Shown here: piece by piece, positions 29,840-39,782 of the stretch
Position numbering within the stretch: position 1 is the first letter of the stretch
Layout of the letters: each line of letters starts with the position of its first letter
NCBI GenBank assembly: GCA_963756895.1
Contig: CAVWPI010000007.1
Span: 737,275-801,274, forward strand
Reading direction: 5' to 3'
Source of the DNA: DASUAS01 sp963756895
Lineage (GTDB): Bacteria; Actinomycetota; Acidimicrobiia; IMCC26256; DASPTH01
Length of the DNA stretch: 64,000 bases
Position numbers and translations under genes: made by a program
Notes under the pieces: model-generated
Database searches by the model: none
Seen by the model: the letters and a program-made list of their open reading frames with translations, nothing else
Told to the model about the DNA's origin: nothing

Positions 29840-30569
29840 ATGTGCCGCCACCTCGCGTACCTGGGACCCACCGTCGGCGTCGACGATCTGCTGTTCACCG
29901 CGCCACACTCGCTGGCGCGCCAGGCGGAGGTCCCCCGCCACCAGACGTCGGGGACCACCAACCCCGACGGTTGGGGTGTCGCCTGGTACGACGAGACGTC
30001 CACCTCGCCGCACCGGTACCGCACGGTGACGCCGATCTGGGACGACGACGCCTTCGCGTCGCGCGCGCCTGCGGTGCGCAGCGGTGCGTTCCTCGGCCGC
30101 CGCGCGGTTGGCGTCACCCGGTGCCACGCTCGTCGACACCGGCAACGCACCCTTCGTCGACGGTCCGTGGGCGTTCTCGCTCAACGGCATCGTGCACGGC
30201 TTCCAGGACAATGTCGGCGACGCGCTCCGCGAGCGCATCGAACCCGCGCGCCGCGACGCGCATCGTGAGTGACGCCGACACCGAAGTGCTCTTCGCGCTC
30301 GTGCTGCAGCACCTGGCCGACGGGTTGTCGCCGCCCGACGCCCTCGTGACCGTGGTGCACGACGTGCTCGCGGTCACGACCGGACGCCTCAACCTCCTGC
30401 TGACCGACGGCGCCGCCGTCCACGCCACGCGCGTCGGCAACTCGCTGTTCCGCCGTGGATCGGTGATCGCGTCCGAACCCACCGACGACGACGCCGGGCT
30501 GGTACGAGATCCCCGATCGCTCGGTCACCGTCGCTCACGCCGGACCGCGTGACCGACACCCCGCTCTGA
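29840..30569 (+). CDS. egtC: Gamma-glutamyl hercynylcysteine sulfoxide hydrolase EgtC (several frame breaks)
   Basis: Class II glutamine amidotransferase-fold hydrolase that removes glutamate. The nucleophile is Cys2 in MCRHLAYLGP; further family features are TTNPDGWGVAWYD, GNAPFVDGPWAFSLNGIVHGF and the segment DTEVLFALVLQHL. Extra bases near 30103, 30261 and 30500 break the frame. The end is either the TGA at 30550 or, more likely from the VTDTPL-like tail, at 30567. egtD starts about 11 bases on. Confidence 0.85.
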
Positions 30570-30579
30570 GAGGACGGCC

Positions 30580-31557
30580 ATGACCACCGACGTCACCGTC
30601 GACGTGCACCTCGCTCCCGACGCCGCCGCGCGTGCACTCGAGGCCGACGTGCGCGCCGGCCTCGGCGCCACGCCGAAGACGCTGCCACCGAAGTGGTTCT
30701 ACGACGACCGAGGCAGCGAGCTGTTCGACGAGATCACCCGGCTCCCCGAGTACTACCCGACCCGCACCGAGCGCTCGATCCTCGTCGCGCACGCGGGCGA
30801 GCTCGCCGAGCTCACCAAGGCGGACACGCTCGTCGAGCTCGGATCGGGAACGTCGGAGAAGACCCGCCTGCTCCTCGACGCCCTCCGCGACGCCGGCACC
30901 CTGGAGCGCTTCGTGCCCTTCGACGTGAGCGAGCAGACGTTGCGCGACGCGGCGTCCGCGGTCGCGCACGAGTACCCGGGCGTGCGCGTGCACGCGGTCG
31001 TCGGCGACTTCGAGCACCACCTCGGCGACCTCCCCGGCGGGGACACGCGCCTGGTCGCGTTCCTCGGGAGCACCATCGGCAACCTCGCGCCCGAGCCGCG
31101 GGCCCGGTTCCTCGCCGATCTGGCGGCCTCGCTGGCCCCCGGCGACGCGTTGCTGCTCGGCACCGACCTGGTGAAGGACGTCGACCGCTTGCTCGCCGCG
31201 TACGACGACGCCGCCGGCGTGACCGCCGCGTTCAACCGCAACGTGCTGTCGGTGCTCGACCGCGAGCTCGACGCCGACTTCGACCCTGAGCAGTTCGACC
31301 ACGTCGCCGTCTGGGACCCCGACGAGGAGTGGATCGAGATGCGACTGCGATCGCGTCGCGGCCCAGACCGTGCACGTGCGTGCCCTCGGTCTCGACGGTC
31401 GAGTTCGACGCGGGCGAGGAGCTGCGCACCGAGATCAGCGCGAAGTTCCGTCGCGCGCGGCGTCGAGCAGGAGCTCGCGGCAGCCGGCTTCCACCTCGCC
31501 GAGTGGTGGACCGACCCCGCTGCGGACTTCGCGCTGTCGCTGTCGTTCGTCCGCTGA
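30580..31557 (+). CDS. egtD: Histidine N-alpha-methyltransferase EgtD (local frame disturbance)
   Basis: Trimethylates histidine to hercynine using SAM. TLPPKWFYDDRGSELFDEI and LPEYYPTRTE form the EgtD-specific N-terminus, VELGSGTSEKTRLLL is the SAM loop, and FLGSTIGNLAP follows. Between about 31345 and 31460 three indels send the frame out and back; the corrected segment reads VHVRALGLTVEFDAGEEL and RTEISAKFRRAGVEQELAAAG. About 324 residues. The cluster lacks egtE. Confidence 0.92.
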   Translation: MTTDVTVDVHLAPDAAARALEADVRAGLGATPKTLPPKWFYDDRGSELFDEITRLPEYYPTRTERSILVAHAGELAELTKADTLVELGSGTSEKTRLLLDALRDAGTLERFVPFDVSEQTLRDAASAVAHEYPGVRVHAVVGDFEHHLGDLPGGDTRLVAFLGSTIGNLAPEPRARFLADLAASLAPGDALLLGTDLVKDVDRLLAAYDDAAGVTAAFNRNVLSVLDRELDADFDPEQFDHVAVWDPDEEWIEMRLRSRRGPDRARACPRSRRSSSTRARSCAPRSARSSVARGVEQELAAAGFHLAEWWTDPAADFALSLSFVR

Positions 31558-31595
31558 ACGCCATCGTGGCCCGAGCAGACCTCTAGCCTCGGCGC

Positions 31596-32033
31596 GTGCC
31601 CTACCGCCCGATGCGCGACGACGAGGTGCGCGCGTTCCTCACCGCGCTGCCTGCCCGTCCGGCGATCCTGGGCACCGTCGCGCGCCGACGGCCGCCCCCA
31701 CGTGGCCCCGGTCTGGTACGTGGTCGACGACGACGGCACGATCGTCTTCAACACCGGTGAGACCACCGTGAAGGGCCGCAACCTGCGCCGCGCCGGGCTG
31801 GGCGGCGATGAGCGTCGACGACGACGGGCCCCGTTCTCGTTCGTCACCCTCGAGGGACCGGTGAGCCATCTCCGACGATCTCGCCGACGTGCGGCACTGG
31901 GCCGGCCTGATCGGTGGCCGCTACATGGGGTCGGACGGGCGAGGAGTACGGCGAGCGCAACGGGGTCGCCGGCGAGCTGCTGGTCCGCCTGCGCCCGGAG
32001 AAGGTGGTCAGCGCCGCCGACGTCGCCGACTGA
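31596..32033 (+). CDS. PPOX-class flavin/F420-dependent oxidoreductase (several frame breaks)
   Basis: About 145 residues after correction: VPYRPMRDDEVRAFL, then ILGTVRADGRPHVAPVWYVV, FNTGETTVKGRNL, FVTLEGPV and a C-terminus VRLRPEKVVSAADVAD. The pattern is that of split-barrel pyridoxamine-oxidase-like proteins, many of which use F420 in actinobacteria. Four or five indels between 31680 and 31945 scatter the frame. Lies between egtD and the suf unit with its own GTG start. Confidence 0.75.
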
Positions 32034-32070
32034 GCCACCTCCCGGCTCGCACCGCTCGCTTCCGGGTTTC

Positions 32071-32086
32071 CACTACGGCGGTAGTG
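32071..32086. promoter_or_regulatory. Palindrome in front of sufC (candidate operator)
   Basis: CACTACGGCGGTAGTG: six-base arms CACTAC/GTAGTG around GGCG, 18 bases before the sufC ATG and directly followed by the AT-rich GCTAATAGAAT. A closely related sequence, within the same TTTCCACTAC context, stands before the divergent sufB gene 7.6 kb away. Position and pairing suggest the site of an Fe-S responsive repressor such as SufR or IscR, but no regulator gene is in the window. Confidence 0.6.
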
Positions 32087-32104
32087 CTAATAGAATGGAC
32101 GGCC

Positions 32105-32868
<764 letters not shown>

Positions 32869-32869
<1 letters not shown>

Positions 32870-34107
32870 TGGTCCACGCTCGACGTCGCCCGCATCAAGG
32901 CCGACTTCCCGATCCTCAAGCGCCAGGTCCACGGCAAGCGCCTCGTGTACCTCGACTCCGCGGCCACGTCGCAGAAGCCGCTCGCGGTGCTCGACGCGAT
33001 GGACCGCTACTACCGCGAGTACAACGCCAACGTGCACCGCGGCGTCTACACGATCGCCGAGGAGGCCACCGCCGCGTTCGAGGCCGCGCGGGCCAAGGTC
33101 GCGGGCTTCGTCAACGCCGCGCACCCGCACGAGATCGTCTACGTGCGCAACGCCACCGAGGCGATCAACCTCGTCGCGTACTCCTGGGCCCGGGCGAACC
33201 TGCGTGAAGGCGACCCCATCGTGCTCACGCACATGGAGCACCACGCCAACGTCGTGCCGTGGCAGATCCTCGCCGCCGAGCGCGGCGTCGAGATCCGGTG
33301 GATCCCCCTCACCGCCGACTACCAGCCTCGACCTCTCGAACCTCCCGGCGCTCCTCGACGGCGCCAAGCTGCTCGCGGTCAGCGCGATGTCCAACGTGCT
33401 CGGCACCATCAACGACATCCGCCCGCTCGCCGACGCCGCGCACGCGGCCGGCGCGCACGTGCTGGTCGACGCCTGCCAGGCGGTGCCCCACCTCGCGGTC
33501 GACGTGCAGGCGTGGGACGCCGACTTCGTGGCCTTCTCCGCCCACAAGATGTGCGGGCCCACCGGCATCGGAGCGCTGTGGGCACGCCGCGAGCTGCTCG
33601 AGGCGATGCCGCCGTTCATGGGCGGCGGCGAGATGATCACGCAGGTGACCGTCGACGGGTTCACCCCCAACGAGGTGCCCTGGAAGTTCGAGGCGGGGAC
33701 GCCCCCGATCGCGGAGGCGGTGGGCTTCGGCGCCGCGGTCGACTACGTCGACGACGCTCGGCATGGACGCCATCCGCGAGCACGAGCGGGCGCTCACCGG
33801 GTACACGCTCGACGCGCTGCAGCGCCGGTTCGGCGACAACCTCACGATCTACGGCCCGCTCGACACCGCGGTCCGCGGCGGCGCGATCTCGTTCCTCTTC
33901 GAGGGCATCCACGCCCACGACATCTCGCAGGTGGTCGACGAGGAGGCCGTGTGCGTGCGCGCCGGTCACCACTGCGCCAAGCCGCTCATGCGCGTCCTCG
34001 GTGTCCCCGCCACCACCCGTGCGTCGTTCTACGTTTACAACGACGAAGCCGACGCCGACGCCCTCATCGACGCGCTCGCCCGCGCCGAGAAGTTCTTCGC
34101 CTTCTAA
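32869..34107 (+). CDS. sufS: Cysteine desulfurase SufS (three frame breaks)
   Basis: PLP enzyme giving persulfide sulfur for Fe-S clusters. LVYLDSAATSQKPLAV, VRNATEAINLVAY, LTHMEHHANVVPWQ, VDACQAVPHLAVDV, FSAHKMCGPTGIG (PLP lysine) and the C-terminal VRAGHHCAKPLM with the catalytic Cys are all found. Extra bases at about 32878, 33327 and 33756 break the frame; each removal restores a perfect SufS sequence. About 412 residues. ATG overlaps the sufC stop. Confidence 0.93.
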
Positions 34108-34125
34108 GGCCACCCAGGAGATCCG

Positions 34126-34605
34126 ATGCCCGGCCTCGAAGACCTCTACCGCGAGATCATCCTCGACCACTACCGCGCCCCGCGGAACCGCGGTGAGCTG
34201 CCGGTACCGCCCGCGCACAAGGCCGAGGGGTTCAACCCGCTCTGCGGCGACGAGGTCGTGCTCTACCTCGTCGTCGACGGCGACACCGTCACCGACCTCA
34301 AGATCGCGGGCCAGGGCTGCTCGATCAGCCAGGCGTCCACCTCGATGATGTCGGCGGCGGTGAAGGGCAAGTCCGTCGACGAGGCCCGTCGCCTCATCCG
34401 CGCGTTCAAGGCGCTCATGTCGATCCACGAGTCGAAGCTCGAGGGCGAGGGCGACGGCGAAGACCTGCGCTCCGACCTCGAAGGCGTGCGCCTCGGCGAC
34501 CTCGAGGCGCTGCAGGGCGTCGTGAAGTTCCCCGTCCGCATCAAGTGCGCCACGCTGGCCTGGAACACGCTGCAGCAGGGCCTCGACGAGATCGAGGCCC
34601 CCTGA
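34126..34605 (+). CDS. sufU: SufU-type zinc protein, sulfur acceptor
   Basis: 159 residues. FNPLCGDEV, AGQGCSISQAS and RIKCATLAWNTL contain the three zinc/cluster cysteines of the IscU/SufU fold, and the 20-residue insertion after the second one (about residues 90-115, KLEGEGDGEDL) is the SufU hallmark. It receives sulfur from SufS encoded 18 bases upstream. Frame intact. Confidence 0.93.
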   Translation: MPGLEDLYREIILDHYRAPRNRGELPVPPAHKAEGFNPLCGDEVVLYLVVDGDTVTDLKIAGQGCSISQASTSMMSAAVKGKSVDEARRLIRAFKALMSIHESKLEGEGDGEDLRSDLEGVRLGDLEALQGVVKFPVRIKCATLAWNTLQQGLDEIEAP

Positions 34606-34748
34606 CCGCACCTGATCTCCGCCGATCGTGCCACTTGGTGCAAACCGTTCGGCCATCCGGGTACGAACACCCGGCAACGGTCACGAAACAAAGGTGATCC
34701 AGGAACGAAACCGGGAGCCGATAGGTTGTTGTCCACGGAGGTCAGCCC

Positions 34749-34925
34749 ATGAACCAGCAAGAGCTCACCCAGGTGGTCGACGAGGCGCTGGAGCGTTTCC
34801 GGGGTCGCGATCTCGTCGCCAGCGCGGAGGTCGTCGACGTGCTCCTCGACCTGCGCCTGCTCCTGCTGGAGGTCGAGTCGCTCGAGCAGCTGCTCGACGA
34901 GCCCGCCGCCACTCCCGCCGGGTAG
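34749..34925 (+). CDS. Small helical acidic protein, 58 residues
   Basis: Starts MNQQELTQVVDEALERF and continues VVDVLLDLRLLLLEVESLEQLL, an amphipathic leucine-rich helix, ending PAATPAG. A GGAGG ribosome site lies 8 bases upstream (CACGGAGGTCAGCCC). It stands alone between sufU and the L,D-transpeptidase. The 143 bases before it contain no other gene and probably its promoter. Function not recognised; a coiled-coil adaptor is possible. Confidence 0.6.
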   Translation: MNQQELTQVVDEALERFRGRDLVASAEVVDVLLDLRLLLLEVESLEQLLDEPAATPAG

Positions 34926-34960
34926 CCGCTCCGCACCGCTTCGGTACACTCGGCGTCCGC

Positions 34961-35778
34961 ATGGCGGACGAAGTCTCCCCCCGTACCGAGCTCCGCAAGC
35001 GCCGCCAGCAACGGCGTCGCGTCGTCCTCGGCGCCTTCGTCGTCGTCCTGCTGATCGTCGCCGCAGCCGGCGTGTTCGTCGCGACCCGCGACGACTCCGA
35101 GCAGGCGGCGCCGAAGCCTCCACCCACCACCGCGGTCGAGAACTCGTCGGGCATCTCGGCGACGTACGCCGTCCGCGCCGCTGCGCAACGCGGTCACCAA
35201 GGGCGGCGACATCGCGGTGTACGCGTCACCCGACCCGAACGCCCAGCCCACCACCACGCTGAGCCGCACAGACCGAGTACACGTTGCCCCGCAGCTTCCT
35301 CGTGTTCGACCAGTACCAGGACTGGCTGCACGTGTACCTGCCCACGCGGCCCAACGACGCCACCGGCTGGATCAAGGCGGCCGACGTGACCGTCTCGAAG
35401 CCGCTCGAGTACCAGATCAAGGTGTCGCTCGCCGACCACAAGCTCACGCTGCTGAAGAACGGCGTCGTCCAGTTCGACGCGCCGGCCGCGACCGGCACCG
35501 GCGACACCCCGACGCCGACCGGCACCTTCTACTACACCGACCCGCTCGACCTCGCGACGCAGCCGGGCACCGGGTACGGCGTGTTCGCCATCGGCCTGTC
35601 GGGTCACAGCAACGTGCTGCAGACCTTCGCCGGTGGTGACGGCCAGATCGCGGTGCACGGCACCGACGACACCGGCACCATCGGTCAGAGCGTGTCGCAC
35701 GGGTGCGTGCGCGTCGACAACAGCGTCATCCTGAAGCTGTCGACGCTGCCGCTCGGCACGCCCGTCGTCATCACCTGA
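34961..35778 (+). CDS. L,D-transpeptidase with N-terminal membrane anchor (two frame breaks)
   Basis: About 270 residues. Short basic cytoplasmic start (ELRKRRQQRRR), one transmembrane segment (VLGAFVVVLLIVAAAGVFV), a Pro-rich spacer, an SH3-like region around DWLHVYLPTRPNDATGWIKA, then the YkuD catalytic domain ending with HGTDD and QSVSHGCVRVDN, where the catalytic Cys and His are. Makes 3-3 crosslinks in peptidoglycan or attaches proteins outside the membrane. Indels near 35175 and 35268 break the frame. Confidence 0.88.
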
Positions 35779-35793
35779 CCGTCATCACCTGAC
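35766..35793. repeat. 14-bp tandem duplication across the L,D-transpeptidase stop
   Basis: Two perfect adjacent copies of CGTCATCACCTGAC; each contains the stop codon TGA in the same sequence context. The second copy lies wholly in the 3' region. Confidence 0.85.
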
Positions 35794-35833
35794 CGGGCCG
35801 GCGACCACGCGGCCGTTGGCCACGACCGCCGGG

Positions 35834-36636
35834 TCAGAACCCCAACGGGTCGGCGAAGGGGTCGCCCTGCTGGGCGTCGACTTCGACCGTCGTCTCCACC
35901 CCGAGCGCCTCGGCCAGACCTTCGTATCCGGTCTCCTCGAGCTGTTGCGCCAGCTCGGGCCCGCCGGTCTGCACCACGCGCCCGCCCATCAGGACGTGGA
36001 CCACGTCGGGGCGGAGCTCGTCGAGCAGGCGGGCGTAGTGGGTGATGGCGAGCACGCCGAGGTCGTCCTCGGTGGTCATGGCCTCCACCCGGCGGGCGAC
36101 GTCGCGCAGCGCGTCGACGTCGAGGCCGCTGTCGATCTCGTCGAGCACCGCGAACTTCGGGCGCAGGACCGCGAGCTGCAACGTCTCGGCCCGCTTCTGC
36201 TCGCCGCCGGAGAACTCCACGTTGAGGCCGCGCTCGAGGAACTGCGAGCGCCACGCCGAGGCGCTCGGCCTCGCGGGCGACGCTGGCGCTCAGGTCGCCG
36301 GCCTCCCGACCCTGACCGTGGAAGGCGGCGGCGAGGAAGTCGTCGAGGCGCACGCCCGGTAGCTCCACCGGGTACTGCAGCGCGAGGAACAACCCGCGCG
36401 CGGCGCGCTCGTGGGTCGGCAGGTCGAGCAGCTCGTCGCCGTCGATCGTGACCGACCCACCGGTGACCGCGTAGTCGCCCCGACCCATCAGGACGTGCGA
36501 CGAGCGTGGACTTGCCCGAGCCGTTGGGGCCCATGAGCGCGTGCACCTCGCCCGACCGCACCTCCAGGTCGACGCCGCGCAGGATCTCCTGCCCCGCAAC
36601 CGTCGCGTGCAGCTCCTCGACCCGCAGCACGCTCAC
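35834..36636 (-). CDS. sufC: SufC-type Fe-S assembly ATPase (copy 2, two frame breaks)
   Basis: GTG start overlapping the Rieske stop (GTGA). VLRVEELHATVAGQEILRGV, Walker A GPNGSGKST, LFLALQYPVELPGVRL, then EFSGGEQKRAETLQL, FAVLDEIDSGLDVDAL and LAITHYARLL. Extra bases near 36498 and 36255 break the frame. About 266 residues. Being in the operon with sufB and sufD it is probably the ATPase of the SufBCD complex; the other copy sits with sufS and sufU. Confidence 0.9.
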
Positions 36637-36932
36637 GGCGTGCTCACGATCACGTCGTCGCCGTCGATCCGGACCGCGTAGACGGGGACGGGGCGGGTGG
36701 CGGGGAGGCTCTGGGGTGAGCCGTCGACCAGCGAGAAGGTGGAGCCGTGGCGCGGGCACTCGATCTCGCGCTCGTCCTCCCACACGTCGCCCTCGGCGAG
36801 CGAGTAGTCGTCGTGCGAGCACTCGTCGCCGATGACGTAGAACGTGCCTTCGATGTTGACCACGCAGAGGCGGTGGCCGTCGACGTCGAAGCGCGCCGCA
36901 GTACCGGTGGCGACGTCGTCGACGGAGCACAC
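36633..36932 (-). CDS. Rieske [2Fe-2S] ferredoxin-like protein (NirD type) in the suf operon
   Basis: 99 residues from the GTG at 36932. Cluster ligands in DECSHDDYS (Cys, His) and ECPRHGSTF (Cys, His); DGSPQSLPATRPVPVY is typical of the small NirD-like ferredoxins often placed between sufD and sufC in actinobacteria. Seven bases after the sufD stop and overlapping sufC. Probably an electron donor for, or early client of, Suf assembly; role inferred from position. Confidence 0.85.
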   Translation of the reverse strand: MCSVDDVATGTAARFDVDGHRLCVVNIEGTFYVIGDECSHDDYSLAEGDVWEDEREIECPRHGSTFSLVDGSPQSLPATRPVPVYAVRIDGDDVIVSTP

Positions 36933-36939
36933 GCGGACG

Positions 36940-38273
36940 TCAGCGCACCGGCCCTCGCGATCGCGTCGCGGTGCTCGATCTTCTCGACCACGCTGCGCCG
37001 CAGCGGCGCAACGAGCGAGCGCACCGGCAGTCGGTCGAACACGTCGTCGAAGAACCCGAGCACGATGAGACGCTCGGCCTCGTCGGGCGGCACGCCGCGG
37101 GTGGCGAGGTAGTAGAGCTGGTCGTCGTCGATCGGGCCGACGGTGCTCGCGTGCGAGCACTTCACGTCGTCGGCCTCGATCTCGAGGTTGGGCACCGACC
37201 TGGCCTCGGCGCCCTCGGTGAGCACGAGGTTGCGGTTGGTCTGGAACGCCACCGACTTCTCCGCGTCGGGGCGGATGCGGATGAGGCCCGAGTACACCGA
37301 CTGCGCGGTGTCCTCGACCGCGCCCTTGAACAGCAGGTCGCTGCGCGTGTTGGGCGCGTCGTGATCCTGCAGGGTGCGGAAGTCGAGCATCTGGTGGCCG
37401 TCGCCGAAGTAGACGGCGGTGAGGTCGGACTCTGCGCCCGATCCGGCCAGGAGCGACTCGCTGCGCAGGCGCGCGTACGAGCCACCGAGCGCGACCACGG
37501 ACGACTTGAGCGACGCGTCGCGCCCGAGGTGGGCGCGCTGCAGCGCGACCTGCCACGTGTGCGGGCCGTGCTCCTGCACCGAGAGGTAGCGCACGTGCGC
37601 GTTGTCGCCGACGATCAGCTCGACGACCGCGTCGACGAAGTGCCCGGTGCCGCCGGCGCGCGGTGTCGGTCGAGCCGTAGCGGTCGAACACTGTGACCTG
37701 GGCACCGTCTTCCGCGACCACGAGGGTGTGGGGGAACGAGGCCAGGCCGTCGCCCTCCGACCAGTGGAGCACCACGATCGGCTTGTCGACCACGACGCCG
37801 CGGGGCACCTTGACGTAGGCGCCGCCGGCCAGGAACGCGTCGTGCAGCGTGGTGAAGGCGTCGGGCGACGCGTCGGAACAGGTGCCGAGCAGCGACGCGA
37901 GCTCGTCGGCGTCGCACGTGGCGATGCCGCACACGTGCACGCCCTTGGCTTCGAGGTCGGCGTCGAGCGCATGGTGCACCACACGACCGTTGCGCACGAC
38001 CACCAGCCCGGAGCGCTCACCGGCCTCGGCGGCGATGGGGCCGCCGCCGGGCGCGGGCTCGTCGCCCGGCTCCCCCATCTGCTCGGCCGGCACCGGGCGG
38101 AACTTCGACAGGTCGAGCTCGCCGATGCGGCTGTAGCGCCAGATCTCCTCGGCCGCAGTGGGCCACTCGACCTCGGCCAAGCGGTCGACGGCGCCGGCGC
38201 GGCGCGCCGCCAGCCACTCGGGGCCGGGCAGACCGCGCGCGGCGTCAGGAGTGAAGTGCTCGAGCATCGTCAT
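36940..38273 (-). CDS. sufD: SufD, Fe-S scaffold subunit (two frame breaks)
   Basis: About 444 residues. N-terminal helical region (MTMLEHFTPDAARGLPGPEW), then the beta-helix: YVKVPRGVVVDKPIVVLHW, TDLTAVYFGDGHQMLDFRT, KGAVEDTAQSVYSGLIRI and VGPIDDDQLYYLATRG near the C-terminus. The conserved His-containing segment KCSHASTVGPIDDDQ is present. Indels near 37660 and 36960 break the frame. Partner of SufB, 13 bases upstream. Confidence 0.92.
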
Positions 38274-38286
38274 GGGCCAAGCGGTG

Positions 38287-39689
38287 CTACCCGACGCTGC
38301 CTTCCATGTTGAGCTCGATGAGCCGCGAGAGCTCGACCGCGTACTCCATGGGCAGCGTCTTGGTGATCGGCTCGATGAACCCGTTGACGATCATCGCGGT
38401 CGCCTGCTGCTCGGAGAGGCCCCGGCTCATCAGGTAGAAGAGCTGGTCGTCGCCGACCTTGGAGACGGTGGCCTCGTGCCCGATGCGGGCGTCCTTCTCG
38501 TCGATCTCCATGTAGGGGTAGGTGTCGGAGCGGCTGTCGTCGTCGAGGATGAGCGCGTCGCAACGCACGTGCGCCTTCACGTTGTGCGCACCCTCCTCGA
38601 CCCGCACGAGGCCGCGGTAGGTGGTGCGGCCGCCGTCCTTGGAGATCGACTTGGAGTCGATGATCGACGTGGTCTCGGGCGCGGCGTGGGTCATCTTCGC
38701 CCCGGCGTCCTGGTGCTGGCCGGCACCCGCGTAGGCCACCGACAGCACCTCGCCGTGCGCCTTCGGGCCGGTCATCACGACCGCGGGGTACTTCATCGTG
38801 AGCTTGGAGCCGAGGTTGCCGTCGATCCACTCGACGGTGGCCTCGGTCTCGGCGCGCGCCCGCTTGGTGACGAGGTTGTAGACGTTCGGCGACCAGTTCT
38901 GGATGGTGGTGTACCGGATGCGCGCATCCGGCTTGGCGATGAGCTCCACCACCGCGGAGTGCAGCGAGTCGGTGGAGTACACCGGCGCCGAGCACCCCTC
39001 GACGTAGTGCACCGACGAACCCTCGTCGGCGATGATCAGCGTGCGCTCGAACTGGCCGGCGTTCTCGGCGTTGATGCGGAAGTACGCCTGCAGCGGCATC
39101 TCGACGTGCACGCCCGGCGGCACGTAGATGAACGAACCCCCCGACCACACCGCCGAGTTGAGCGCGGCGAACTTGTTGTCGCCCGGCGGGATGACGGTAC
39201 CGAAGTGCTCGCGCACGAGGTCCGGGTACTCACGGAGCGCGGCGTCCATGTCGTGAACAGGATCCCCCGCTCCTCCAGGTCCTCGCGGTTCTTGTGGTAC
39301 ACGACCTCGGATTCGAACTGCGCGGTGACCCCGGCGAGGTACTTGCGCTCGGCCTCGGGGATGCCCAGCTTCTCGTAGGTCTTCTGCATGCTCTCGGGGA
39401 GCATGTCCCAGTCGGCGACCTGCCCCTCGGTGGGCTTGAGGTAGTAGTAGATGTCGTCGAAGTCGATGTCGGGCATGTTCGTGGCGAACCACTCGAGCAT
39501 CGGCTTGCGCTCGAAGCGCTTCAGCGCGTTGAGCCGGAACTTCGTCATCCAGTCCGGCTCTTCCTTCTGTCCGGAGATGTCGCGCACCACGGCCTCGTTG
39601 AGGCCCTTCTTGGGCGTGTAGACGTAGTCGTCGGTGCTGTCGTGCCAGCCGAGCTTGTACTTGCCGAGATCGATACCGGAAACGGCCAT
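38287..39689 (-). CDS. sufB: SufB, Fe-S scaffold subunit (frame broken by indel)
   Basis: About 468 residues. KLGWHDSTDDYVYTPKKGL near the N-terminus, SFIYVPPGVHVEMPLQAYFR, VEGCSAPVYSTDSLHSAVV with the conserved cysteine, EVLSVAYAGAGQHQDAG and IGHEATVSKVGDDQLFYLMSRG. One base is missing near 39253 (FHDMDAA). First gene of sufB-sufD-Rieske-sufC; the palindrome at 39724-39737 lies 34 bases upstream of the ATG. Confidence 0.94.
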
Positions 39690-39723
39690 CTATGGCTCCC
39701 TACAAGGGCGCGAGGGGATTTCC

Positions 39724-39737
39724 ACTACGCCCATAGT
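39724..39737. promoter_or_regulatory. Palindrome in front of sufB (candidate operator)
   Basis: ACTACGCCCATAGT, arms ACTA/TAGT, in the context TTTCCACTAC shared with the site before the rightward sufC gene (32071-32086, inner part ACTACGGCGGTAGT). The shared half-site and spacing suggest one regulator for both suf units. Confidence 0.55.
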
Positions 39738-39782
39738 AACAATCCAGTGGCCGATCCCCAACCCGGGGCCGACAGGCGCGAG

